Assembly: GCF_001298525.1 (NCBI RefSeq)
Contig: NZ_CP012678.1
Coordinates: forward strand, 2,480,001 to 2,544,000
DNA: 64,000 nt
Reading direction: 5' to 3'
Source: Psychrobacter urativorans
Lineage (GTDB): Bacteria; Pseudomonadota; Gammaproteobacteria; Pseudomonadales; Moraxellaceae
Positions 18,483-27,285 of this stretch are shown here, one piece after another. How positions within the stretch are numbered: the stretch's first letter is position 1; each line of letters begins with the position of its first letter. Made by a program: the position numbers and the translations under genes. A model generated the notes under the pieces. It was not told where the DNA came from. It ran no database searches and saw nothing but the letters and a program-made list of their open reading frames with translations.

Positions 18483-18613
18483 GCAACTAGTCTTTATAAG
18501 TAAATCAGTAAATGCTAAGCTCGATAACCCGTAACAATATCTATATATTGCGCCAATTGTAACGGTCTACGATAAAATAAATCCTAGATCGTTACTGAAC
18601 CTTTTTAAATCAG

Positions 18614-21600
18614 TTGAGTTCCCCATTGAATAATCAGACCCCGCCGCCTGAAGAGCCTTCTCAAGATCCAATGCTTGAAGATCCAGCACAAAGAGATGCA
18701 CGCGCGGTACGTCGTTGGTATCCACTGTCTTTTGTGCTCAAATTATTGGTGCTGATTCTTATCGTACTAGCGATTATGTTCGCGATATTCTTTTATATGG
18801 CGGGTACTAATTCAGGTACTAAGTTTATTTTAGATAAGATTAGTGCAGAAACAGGCATTAACCTTAAGTATGGTACTGGTAATCTGCGCGATGGTCTGTG
18901 GGTTACTGATATTGATATTAAGGTGAATGATGAGCTAGAAGTCTTAGTCGATAAAGCTTATGTAAAAATTGGCTGGCGAGCCATTTTTGCTAAAGAAGTA
19001 CATCTGCGTGATGCTGATATTCAGCGTATTGAAATTATTAATAAAAAGCCACCAACAGATGAGCCGTACGATTATAAAACCCTTAAGCTGCCAGTCAGTT
19101 TACGTTTTGATCAAGCTAAAATAAAGACCATTGTTTATACGCAAGTCACCAAAGAGCCGATTGTTATTCATGATATTAAAACGCGTGATTTAACGTGGGT
19201 AGACAGTCTAGTTACCGTGGGTCGCGGAAATTTACATTATGGTGATATTGTCAAAGTCACCGCCTTAAAAGGTAATATTGACTTACAAGGCGATTATCCG
19301 CTTGATTTTACCGCAATCGCTGAAGTCAGTGCCTTAGAGAAAGTCTATATTGACCCGCTAGATATCACCGCGACAGGCAGCCTAAAACGTACGGTTGGTA
19401 AAGTGCGTAGCCGTTATAATGAAGGTGATGTGCGCGGTGATATTGTCGTACAAGGGCTTGATGAAGGCGCACCGTTCCATGCCAAATTGCAATGGGACGA
19501 TATCGTTATACCGTATGCTGATGCGCAAAAAATCCATGTAAAAGATGGCACGTTAACCGCCGATGGTGTCATCTCAGAAATTCGTTTGCGTATTAATACT
19601 GACCTGACCGCCAAAGATATTCCCTCGGGAAATTATCGTGGACGCGCTGTGATTGCTGATAGTCAGCTGCGTATCGAGCACTTGAATGCGAATGTTCCTG
19701 CTGGGCGTTTGTTTGCGCAAGGGGTATTGGATTGGAAAAATAGCTTTGATGCCAAAATATCGGCGACTGCTACCGACTTTGATATTCGCCGTGTCATTCC
19801 TGAGGACTATGCTGACTATAAAGTATATGCCCCGCAACAGCTGAATGGTGATTTGTCCGTTCATTATCAACAAAAAAATCCTACGGGCAACCTACAGCTC
19901 AATGCTGATTTACGTCAGCGTGACGGTGAGCATGTTAATGCCAAAATTATACAGGGTAAAACGTCAGCAAAGTCAAAGCAACCTGCGCCTTGGTATGTCG
20001 ATGCCACTTGGCAAAATATTATCCGCAAGCAACTACCAGATATTGGTAACGTCGACAGCCCAAGTGGGCAGGCAAGTATCATTGTTCGTGGCTCGCGTTT
20101 ATCCGTTGATGCCAAAGCAGAGATTAATGAGCTCAATGTCGCCCCCAAAGGCAACTATGACGTAAGCGTGCGCAAAGCGGGCGACGTTATTGATATCAGT
20201 AAACTGAACTATAAAGGGATTGTGGGTGATTTAGCGGGTAGCGGTCAGATTCAGCTAGCAAGCAAACAACGTCCATTAACATGGCAGATAGATGCACGCA
20301 CCAACGGCTTGCTACCAAAACAATATCGTAGCGACTTGCCGCTTGAACGTCTGACTGGACGTATCAACGCGAGTGGGAAAATGCTGAATATCAGCAAAAA
20401 CAGTGTCAAAGGTCAACGCCATATTTTCACCTTTAATAACACCGATTTAAAAGCGCAGCTAGATGCCTCACAAGATAGCCGTGCTATTGGTATTACTGGT
20501 GGTGGCGATGCGAGCGTGGATATCATCGGTGGTACATTATCGGTCTTTGATGCGCGCTTTGACGGTAATATTGATACCAAAGATGTGCCTAAAGGTCGTC
20601 TGTCGATAGACGCCGCTGGTACGCCTGAGCTTATCAGTATTCGCAAATTAAATTATGCGGGTGAAGCCGGTACGGTCAATGCAAAAGGGGCGCTCGATTT
20701 ACGTAAAAATATCGGTTGGACGGTTGATGGACGCTTTGATAAGTTTAATCTAGGCTACTTCTTACCTAACAATGCCGCGATTTTAACTGGCGATTTGACC
20801 ACCAGCGGCGAGTGGCAGCCTGCACCTCAAAACAATCCAAAAGCAGCCGGTAAATTACAACAATTTGCGGTGGATTTCGAAGGTATATTAGATGCCGATC
20901 AATTGCCCGTGGGTAAATTAACCATTGATGCCAGCGGTGATGATAAGCTGATTCGTATTAACCGCTTCCGCCATGTGGGTGCAGCCGGCAGTATCGATGC
21001 TAAAGGGTCAGTCGATTTACGCCAAGGTATCGCATGGGATATCAGCGCTGAGATGGATCGCTTTAATCTCGGCTACTTCTTAAAAGATACCCCGAGTGTT
21101 ATTACAGGCTCGGTAAATAGTGATGGACGTTGGACAAAAGAACAGCAAACTATCAACTTAAAACAAATTAATTTAAGTGGCATACTAAAAGGTCAACCCT
21201 TAAGCGCCAAAGGCAGTCTAGACGCCAAACTACATTTACCGGAAGACTTAGCAAGCTACTTCAAACGTCTGCAAGCGCAAGATGCACAAGCGCAATATAA
21301 GCAAGTCAACGCTTTAATAGAAAGCTTAAATGCCGATGATTTAGTGATACGTTGGGGTGATAATTACGTTACTGCCAATGGTAATGCGCGGCAGTTACAG
21401 ACGAAGATTAATATTACCAGTCTGGATCAGCTATCGGATAAGCTAAGCGGTAAAGTCACTGGCGGTGCCACCTTAACGCAACCCGTAGGGCAGGCGTTAC
21501 CGACTGTCTATATTGACTTGATTGGTGAGCGCATCTCGTTACCCGGCTTTATTCTGCGTCAAGGTCGTATCAGTGGCAAGGTGGTCAATCTTGCTAATAG

Positions 21601-23629
21601 TCCAAGTCAGTTGATTGTGAGTGCTGAAGGCTTAGATGTCGCCGGACAAAGCTTTAAAAATGTCACTGCGTTGTTTGACGGTACAGAACAGGCGCATACA
21701 CTAAACCTTGATGTGACTAATGAGAAACTCGAAGTATCAGCCATGCTAAAAGGTGGCTTTAACCGTGAAAATGTTAGCTGGTCTGGTATCATTGGTAAAG
21801 GGCGTGTGCAGTCTAAATATGCCACTTTGAACCAGTTACAACCGGCACAGTTAATTGTCAATCTGCCACAAAATCAAGGTAAAGAGAGTGATGTAAAAGT
21901 ACAGCTCGCCGCGCATTGTTGGCAAGCCGAAGACCAAACAGGTAAGTTATGTCTGCGTGAAAATCTTATCGCTTCCGCGGCGAGTGGACAAGTAAACCTT
22001 GCCGTACAAAAACTAGATAGCTCGCTATTTGCGGTATTCTTACCTAAAGATATTGATTGGCACGGCAAAATTGATGGCAGAGCGATTGTAGGTTGGCAAC
22101 GTGGCAAGCCACCGACCATTAACACCACATTATACTCAGATAACGGTAAAATTGGTCTGATTCAAGATGGCGACGCTGACCCAGTTATCTTGCCGTACAA
22201 GCGCGTGTCTCTGATTGCGTTGTCCGTTCCTGAAGGATTAAAACTACGTACGGATATCAATACGGGTGGCGGTGCGCGTGGTTATGCAGAGGTCATCGTT
22301 GATCCGTACAAAACGCCAAAGCCAATTTCAGGAGCACTGGTGCTCAATGAGCTGAACTTAGCCATATTTAAACCCTTCTTCCCAGGAATGCGGGTACTTG
22401 AGGGTAATATCACGATGGCAGGTGGACTGGGTGGAACGCTTGATAAGCCACAGTTTTACGGTGATGTGAAGCTTATTAATGGGCGTATTGCCATGCTAGA
22501 TTTACCGATAAATCTGCGCAGGATCAATGCTGACGCCAAAATTCGGGGTACTGAAGCAATCATTGATGGTAAGTTTAATAGTGGTACGGGTAAAGGCACG
22601 CTGACAGGCACAGTCAACTGGCAACAAAAGCTGCAAGCTAAGTTAAGTATCATTGGCGATCGTTTGGTATTGACGCAGCCACCCTTATTGTTGGCAGAGA
22701 TTAATCCTGATATTGACATCATCGTGCGTCCAGGCGACCGTTATGTCAATATTGAAGGTGCAATCAGTGTGCCTTCAGCGACTATCCGTCCACCAGAGGC
22801 GAGCAATGATATCATTACTCAAACGGGAGACGCGGTGGTTCTCGATAGACGTTTGATTGGTAATATCGATGAAGTATTAGCGATATCAAAACCATGGTCT
22901 ATCAATGCCGATGTCGGTATCGACTTAGGTGATGATATTAACTTCCGTGGCTTTGGCGCAGTGATTCCATTGGCAGGCGCATTGAATGTTACCCAAAACG
23001 GTAGCGGTGTGATGCGTGCAAAAGGTGTGATTCAAGTATCACGTCGTACCAATATCAACGTCTTTGGGCAAAGTCTCGAGCTTAATTATGGGCAAGTGCG
23101 CTTTAATGGCGACGTGATGAAGCCTAATTTGAGTATTGAAGCGGTCAAAACTATTAGCGGAAAAACGGTGGGTTTACGGGTCAAAGGCAATACGGAGAAC
23201 CCCAACATTGTCGTCTTTAACAATGCTGGACTCACACAGCAGCAGGCGATGAACGCCTTGGTTACCGGTCGTATTAATAATACTGGTGCGACGCAAATTA
23301 GTGAACAAGGCTTTAAGTCTGAAGTCACTAATAACTTAGCGGCAGCGGGTTTGAGCTTTGGTCTGAGTGGCACGCGCACGCTCACCAATCAAATTGGGCA
23401 AGCGCTTGGGCTACAAAGCCTAACCGTTGATGCGTCCGGTAACAGTGAAGATACCAACGTTAATGTTACGGGTTACGTGACTCCTGATTTGTATATTCGC
23501 TACGGTGTTGGTGTTTTTAATGCGCAAAATAGCTTGTCGATTCGTTATCAGCTCACGCGCCGTATTTATGTCGAAGCAACGTCCGCTGCGGAAAATGCCG
23601 TTGACGTGGTATATAGTTGGCAGTTTTAA
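18614..23629 (+). CDS. tamB: Translocation and assembly module inner-membrane protein TamB
   Basis: TamB is an AsmA/TamB-type inner-membrane-anchored protein whose long beta-taco spans the periplasm to TamA. Here it has 1671 residues, longer than the E. coli protein. A Pro/Glu/Asp-rich N-tail is followed by the anchor FVLKLLVLILIVLAIMFAIF (about residues 36-58), then monotonous beta repeats, and the C-terminal DUF490 region (about 1300-1671) ending VDVVYSWQF. A pair of about 90-residue segments near residues 645-735 and 753-840 is clearly duplicated. The first usable start is TTG 18614. ATG 18671 is in frame and would trim 19 residues. Neither has a convincing ribosome-binding site. A strong terminator follows at 23718. 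Confidence 0.92.
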   Translation: MSSPLNNQTPPPEEPSQDPMLEDPAQRDARAVRRWYPLSFVLKLLVLILIVLAIMFAIFFYMAGTNSGTKFILDKISAETGINLKYGTGNLRDGLWVTDIDIKVNDELEVLVDKAYVKIGWRAIFAKEVHLRDADIQRIEIINKKPPTDEPYDYKTLKLPVSLRFDQAKIKTIVYTQVTKEPIVIHDIKTRDLTWVDSLVTVGRGNLHYGDIVKVTALKGNIDLQGDYPLDFTAIAEVSALEKVYIDPLDITATGSLKRTVGKVRSRYNEGDVRGDIVVQGLDEGAPFHAKLQWDDIVIPYADAQKIHVKDGTLTADGVISEIRLRINTDLTAKDIPSGNYRGRAVIADSQLRIEHLNANVPAGRLFAQGVLDWKNSFDAKISATATDFDIRRVIPEDYADYKVYAPQQLNGDLSVHYQQKNPTGNLQLNADLRQRDGEHVNAKIIQGKTSAKSKQPAPWYVDATWQNIIRKQLPDIGNVDSPSGQASIIVRGSRLSVDAKAEINELNVAPKGNYDVSVRKAGDVIDISKLNYKGIVGDLAGSGQIQLASKQRPLTWQIDARTNGLLPKQYRSDLPLERLTGRINASGKMLNISKNSVKGQRHIFTFNNTDLKAQLDASQDSRAIGITGGGDASVDIIGGTLSVFDARFDGNIDTKDVPKGRLSIDAAGTPELISIRKLNYAGEAGTVNAKGALDLRKNIGWTVDGRFDKFNLGYFLPNNAAILTGDLTTSGEWQPAPQNNPKAAGKLQQFAVDFEGILDADQLPVGKLTIDASGDDKLIRINRFRHVGAAGSIDAKGSVDLRQGIAWDISAEMDRFNLGYFLKDTPSVITGSVNSDGRWTKEQQTINLKQINLSGILKGQPLSAKGSLDAKLHLPEDLASYFKRLQAQDAQAQYKQVNALIESLNADDLVIRWGDNYVTANGNARQLQTKINITSLDQLSDKLSGKVTGGATLTQPVGQALPTVYIDLIGERISLPGFILRQGRISGKVVNLANSPSQLIVSAEGLDVAGQSFKNVTALFDGTEQAHTLNLDVTNEKLEVSAMLKGGFNRENVSWSGIIGKGRVQSKYATLNQLQPAQLIVNLPQNQGKESDVKVQLAAHCWQAEDQTGKLCLRENLIASAASGQVNLAVQKLDSSLFAVFLPKDIDWHGKIDGRAIVGWQRGKPPTINTTLYSDNGKIGLIQDGDADPVILPYKRVSLIALSVPEGLKLRTDINTGGGARGYAEVIVDPYKTPKPISGALVLNELNLAIFKPFFPGMRVLEGNITMAGGLGGTLDKPQFYGDVKLINGRIAMLDLPINLRRINADAKIRGTEAIIDGKFNSGTGKGTLTGTVNWQQKLQAKLSIIGDRLVLTQPPLLLAEINPDIDIIVRPGDRYVNIEGAISVPSATIRPPEASNDIITQTGDAVVLDRRLIGNIDEVLAISKPWSINADVGIDLGDDINFRGFGAVIPLAGALNVTQNGSGVMRAKGVIQVSRRTNINVFGQSLELNYGQVRFNGDVMKPNLSIEAVKTISGKTVGLRVKGNTENPNIVVFNNAGLTQQQAMNALVTGRINNTGATQISEQGFKSEVTNNLAAAGLSFGLSGTRTLTNQIGQALGLQSLTVDASGNSEDTNVNVTGYVTPDLYIRYGVGVFNAQNSLSIRYQLTRRIYVEATSAAENAVDVVYSWQF

Positions 23630-23717
23630 AAAGGTGCTATTTTAAAATAGGTATCAATTTAAAAAGGTATCAATTTAAGAAATACTCGCTTAAAAAATAT
23701 TAGGAGTGTTATCCAAT

Positions 23718-23748
23718 AAAAAACGCCTTATCAAAGGCGTTTTTTTTG
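23718..23748. terminator. Intrinsic terminator between tamB and hemP
   Basis: AAAAACGCCTT and AAGGCGTTTTT pair around a 4-base loop with an eight-base T-run. The flanking A-run makes it usable from both sides, so it serves tamB (plus) and hemP (minus). Confidence 0.92.
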
Positions 23749-23816
23749 CTTACTATTATGAGAATATTGTTAGTTTTACAGTAAACGGTAATACAGAAAA
23801 TAGTAATGGAGCAAAA

Positions 23817-23981
23817 CTACTTGGTCAAAATTAAGCGATTATTACGGGTTAAGCGTAGGCGATATTCTTCACCTTCATGCTTAATTCGTACCTCTTTAGT
23901 GAGCGCAAATAAATGTTGTGATTGTAGGGTAGGTAGGCGATTTTCACGGTAGTTTAAGTAACGAGAGAGGACCATACTCAT
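23817..23981 (-). CDS. hemP: Hemin uptake protein HemP
   Basis: This 54-residue protein starts MSMVLSRYLNYRENRLPTLQ and ends EEYRLRLTRNNRLILTK. The C-terminal block Y-R-L-R-L-T-x-x-x-x-L-I-L-T-K is the hallmark of the HemP/HmuP family, small cytoplasmic proteins linked to haem uptake and, in some bacteria, to activation of haem-receptor genes. A Fur-box-like sequence lies about 95 bases upstream. No haem receptor, TonB or ABC transporter gene is nearby, so it is a solitary copy. The second methionine (residue 3) is an alternative start. The ribosome-binding site is not strong. Confidence 0.88.
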   Translation of the reverse strand: MSMVLSRYLNYRENRLPTLQSQHLFALTKEVRIKHEGEEYRLRLTRNNRLILTK

Positions 23982-24075
23982 AATTAATTCCTTTTGGCGG
24001 GCGTTGAGTGTTCAGTAAGTGTAAATCATAGACAGCGACAGGAGAAACAACGATATGCTGAATGAGTCAATTAAC

Positions 24076-24094
24076 GATAACAATTATCATTTAC
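24076..24094. promoter_or_regulatory. Candidate Fur box upstream of hemP
   Basis: The 19 bases GATAACAATTATCATTTAC match the classical Fur consensus at 14 positions and sit between the divergent hemP and Nudix genes, about 95 bases from the hemP start. The location fits iron-repressed hemP transcription. Binding is inferred. Confidence 0.6.
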
Positions 24095-24295
24095 ATTAAA
24101 GTTATTTGCAAGTGGTTAATAAAGTAAAATGCCTTTATTATGTAAACTTGTGTAATTCTACATCCATAATTTATTGGCTTTTCTAAAGTTGCTTTTGGAA
24201 AGTTATGCCGTTATTTTTTAATTTTTCTCAGGTTCTAGTAGAGTGATTAAATCTACCCAAGTTTAATACACAGGCTTAATGCACAGGACGTTTTT

Positions 24296-25426
24296 ATGCT
24301 CAGTTATCAGGTACAACCAACCTCTACAATCGTCAACGTCGCGGTTGCCGTTATTCATTATCAACAACAATATTTACTAGGATTTCGCAATAAAACCCAG
24401 CATCAAGGCAATCGTTATGAGTTCGTGGGCGGTAAGATAGAGGCAGATGAGACAGCAAGAGCAGCGTTGATACGAGAGGTGAGTGAAGAGACGGGTATTA
24501 ATATTAAGGATAATGTCGCTGTTAAGCTTGGGCGTCTGCATCATGATTACGGTGATAAGCACGTGTGCTTACAGGTATATCAAGTGGCATTAACAGATGC
24601 GCAGTTTGCCAAGCATCAGTATGAGAGTCACGGGTTAGAGGGACAGCCGCTAGTTTGGGCGGATAAAAATAAGTTGCTGGCAGGCGACTATCCGCTACCC
24701 GCTGCGAATCAAACGATTTTGGCATGGTTACAACTGCCAACCCATTTAGTGATTACTTATCCATTAGCGCATTTTAGTGACCAATCAAACGCAACTGCCG
24801 CATGGCTTGCTTATCAGCAACAGCATTTACCGCAAGACGCGTGGGTATATATTCGTATTAAAGCCAGTACGGTCAATGAGCAAAGTCAGGAAATAATGCT
24901 TATTAAGCAGTTAATGGATTTGCGTCCTGATATAAATGGCGTATTGCCTAATCATCATATTAGCCAAATGCTCACAACGGATAATCAAGACGTTCATCAA
25001 GCTTATATTCAAAATCATCCGCATATAAAAGCGGGTCATTTAACCCATACTGAGTTGATGCAATGGTTTAGTGACCTTAAAAAACAGCCCAAACCTAATC
25101 AGAAAGATACTAAATGCCTGTCTATAGACCAACCCTTAATCATAAGCTGCCATGATATAGACAGTATTTACGCTGCCAATCAACTTGCTGCGATCCGTCT
25201 AAAAAATCAGCAACCACCCGTTATTGGAATGCTACTATCACCGGTATTAGCGACGCAAAGCCATCCTGATGACGTACCACTCGGATGGGAGGCGTGGTCG
25301 GCATTGGCGCAACTGGCTGATATGCCCGTTATCTCGTTGGGTGGTCTATCACCAATAATGTCGCAACAAGCCAGCCATTATGGAGCGACAAGTATTGCCG
25401 GTATTCGCGAGTTTTTAAAAGATTAA
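24296..25426 (+). CDS. Nudix (MutT-like) hydrolase fused to a ThiE-like domain
   Basis: The 376-residue protein has an N-terminal Nudix domain with a complete Nudix box at residues 46-68 (GKIEADETARAALIREVSEETGI), preceded by RNKTQHQGNRYEFVGG, as in MutT enzymes that hydrolyse oxidised dGTP. The C-terminal half (about 280-376: ISCHDIDSIYAANQLAAIRL ... MPVISLGGLSP ... SIAGIREFL) resembles the thiamine-phosphate synthase/TenI barrel. This MutT-ThiE-like fusion is known in gammaproteobacteria. The ThiE-like half is usually not thought to make thiamine, and I cannot assign its substrate. The ATG has AGGA about eight bases upstream. It is divergent from hemP, with no operon partner visible. Confidence 0.83.
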   Translation: MLSYQVQPTSTIVNVAVAVIHYQQQYLLGFRNKTQHQGNRYEFVGGKIEADETARAALIREVSEETGINIKDNVAVKLGRLHHDYGDKHVCLQVYQVALTDAQFAKHQYESHGLEGQPLVWADKNKLLAGDYPLPAANQTILAWLQLPTHLVITYPLAHFSDQSNATAAWLAYQQQHLPQDAWVYIRIKASTVNEQSQEIMLIKQLMDLRPDINGVLPNHHISQMLTTDNQDVHQAYIQNHPHIKAGHLTHTELMQWFSDLKKQPKPNQKDTKCLSIDQPLIISCHDIDSIYAANQLAAIRLKNQQPPVIGMLLSPVLATQSHPDDVPLGWEAWSALAQLADMPVISLGGLSPIMSQQASHYGATSIAGIREFLKD

Positions 25427-25755
25427 CAAGCAAATGGTCAATACTATGACTTTATTGAATTAACACATAATTCTGAGACAAAATATTGCCGGATAAAGCG
25501 TTGTTTTGCCTATATTTTACATCAGCGTTACACTGTACTCATTCCAGTGAATAAGGAAAGTATTGCTTACAAACCGTTGCGTTTTCCTACACTGTCACAC
25601 TGTATTAACGGAGTCCATGCCCTTAATATAAATCATCAATGAATAAGCTAATAGCTACCAAAATAGCTCAATATATTTTAAATGAATAATTTTAAGATTT
25701 TATAGATGATGAATTTAAACACGCCACTATTTACATAATAATCAATGGTATTACT
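25427..25755. other. Intergenic region before the lipocalin gene
   Basis: Some 329 AT-rich bases. I see no gene, strong hairpin or clear promoter pair. Confidence 0.4.
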
Positions 25756-26919
25756 ATGAAAACCACTCAGTTACCTCAGTCAGCATGGAATGACGAACAG
25801 GCAGCCGGTTCTCAGTTGCAGTCGGCTAAGCAGTCAACTACTCCTTATCTTGCTTACGATAAAAAGCAACAAACCGGCTGTGCCAGTAATGATGATGTTT
25901 ATAAAAGCAGCTCTGATAAAGTTGTGCCGAGTAGCTTAGCAACTCATGATCTTGTCACTAATGCTAAGGTCGGCACGATGGAGCCTAATCATCCGCAAGC
26001 AAAAGCTACCATTGATTGCAGTTATAAAAAAGATAGCGGGTATAAAAAAGCGGCTATCAAGGTTAATAATAAGGTGGAGAAATCCTCAGCTATCCTTTAT
26101 CAATCAGAAGGACAGGCGCAGCCGACGCTTAATAATATTAAAAAAAGCAATGCTAAAAATAACAACGTTAAATCAAGTAATCGCTTATCATCAGCGCCTA
26201 GCAACCAAATTCCGGAACGCGTATTTATGAATGGACTTCTTAAACATACGGCTATTGCACTAGCAATTATCATACCGTTAGCTGCTTTCTCAGCTTATGC
26301 CGCACCGCAAAACTTGCCGATGAATGCAACGCCTGCGGATACCACAGCAACAAAGACCGCAGCAAATAGTATGGCAACGCTAGCGGTTGAGCCTTCATCA
26401 ATTATTCATAATCAATCAGCAACCGTACCGACGGCTGTAGATAGTGTCGACCTTGATCAATACGCAGGCACGTGGTATGAAATAGGTCGTTTACCGATGT
26501 ATTTTCAGCGTAACTGTGCTCGTGACGTGACAGCGACGTATACAGGTAAGGCAGATGGTTCAGGTATTGATGTGCTTAATCAATGCCGTAAAGAAGATGG
26601 CTCAATGATGAGCGCTAATGGACTGGCAAAAGCAGTCGATAGCTCAGGTAGTAAGCTCAAAGTAACGTTTTTGCCTTCATGGATTCGTTGGTTACCGGTA
26701 GGAAAAGCAGATTATTGGGTATTGGCGCGTGATGCTGATTATAAAACAGCATTAGTAGGCATGCCTAACCGCAAGTATCTGTGGTTACTCGCCCGTTCGC
26801 CCAATATCAGTCAGCAAACTTATGCTAAGTATCGCCAGATTGCCCAGCAACAAGGCTATGATTTAAAAGAATTTAAGCTAACCACCCAAACCAATCAGAA
26901 TGTTACTCTTGTGCCTTAA
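25756..26919 (+). CDS. Lipocalin (Blc-like) with a long N-terminal extension
   Basis: Bacterial lipocalins bind lysophospholipids or fatty acids in the periplasm or at the outer membrane. The lipocalin domain covers about residues 230-387, with the signature DQYAGTWYEIGRLPMYFQ and a paired cysteine (RNCARDV ... LNQCRKEDG). WVLARDADYKTALVG and YLWLLARSP are typical of Blc. A signal peptide MNGLLKHTAIALAIIIPLAA begins at residue 158 (ATG 26227). The 157 residues before it are K/S/N/Q-rich without hydrophobic segments. A signal peptide cannot normally work from so far inside a protein, so translation may really start at 26227. That ATG has GGAA about ten bases upstream, while 25756 has no clear site. 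There is no lipobox, so it is soluble or secreted. A terminator follows at 26996. Confidence 0.8.
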   Translation: MKTTQLPQSAWNDEQAAGSQLQSAKQSTTPYLAYDKKQQTGCASNDDVYKSSSDKVVPSSLATHDLVTNAKVGTMEPNHPQAKATIDCSYKKDSGYKKAAIKVNNKVEKSSAILYQSEGQAQPTLNNIKKSNAKNNNVKSSNRLSSAPSNQIPERVFMNGLLKHTAIALAIIIPLAAFSAYAAPQNLPMNATPADTTATKTAANSMATLAVEPSSIIHNQSATVPTAVDSVDLDQYAGTWYEIGRLPMYFQRNCARDVTATYTGKADGSGIDVLNQCRKEDGSMMSANGLAKAVDSSGSKLKVTFLPSWIRWLPVGKADYWVLARDADYKTALVGMPNRKYLWLLARSPNISQQTYAKYRQIAQQQGYDLKEFKLTTQTNQNVTLVP

Positions 26920-26995
26920 TGAATGTTAGAGCTTAATCTCTTGTACCTTAACAATGCATCTTAATGAGTTTTTCTACTAAGTGGTGATGAGTGCA

Positions 26996-27028
26996 TAAAA
27001 AGACTGCTTTATAAGCGGTCTTTTTATT
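26996..27028 (+). terminator. Intrinsic terminator after the lipocalin gene
   Basis: AAAAAGACTGCTT and AAGCGGTCTTTTT form a stem with one G-U-type mismatch around a short loop, with a T-run. Confidence 0.88.
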
Positions 27029-27285
27029 TTAACAATACACCAAATTCTTTTTCATTATAGGCATAATTGCGAGTAATAACGGTTATCACTGGCAAAATGG
27101 GGTATTTTAAGCTAAAATCTAAGCGATTTAATCGCAGGGATAGCAATAAAGACTGAGACTTATTGCATTACTGTTATACACAACTTCTAGTTTCTTCATA
27201 GTGCCATTACTGTTATAAGTTATTGTTACCTAGTCATCATAACTTCTATTGAACCTACTCTTTACTGATTATAAGGATGTTTCTC

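Noticed and set aside
23640..23690. Repeat GGTATCAATTTA after tamB
   Set aside because: Two short copies in AT-rich DNA; too little to call an element.
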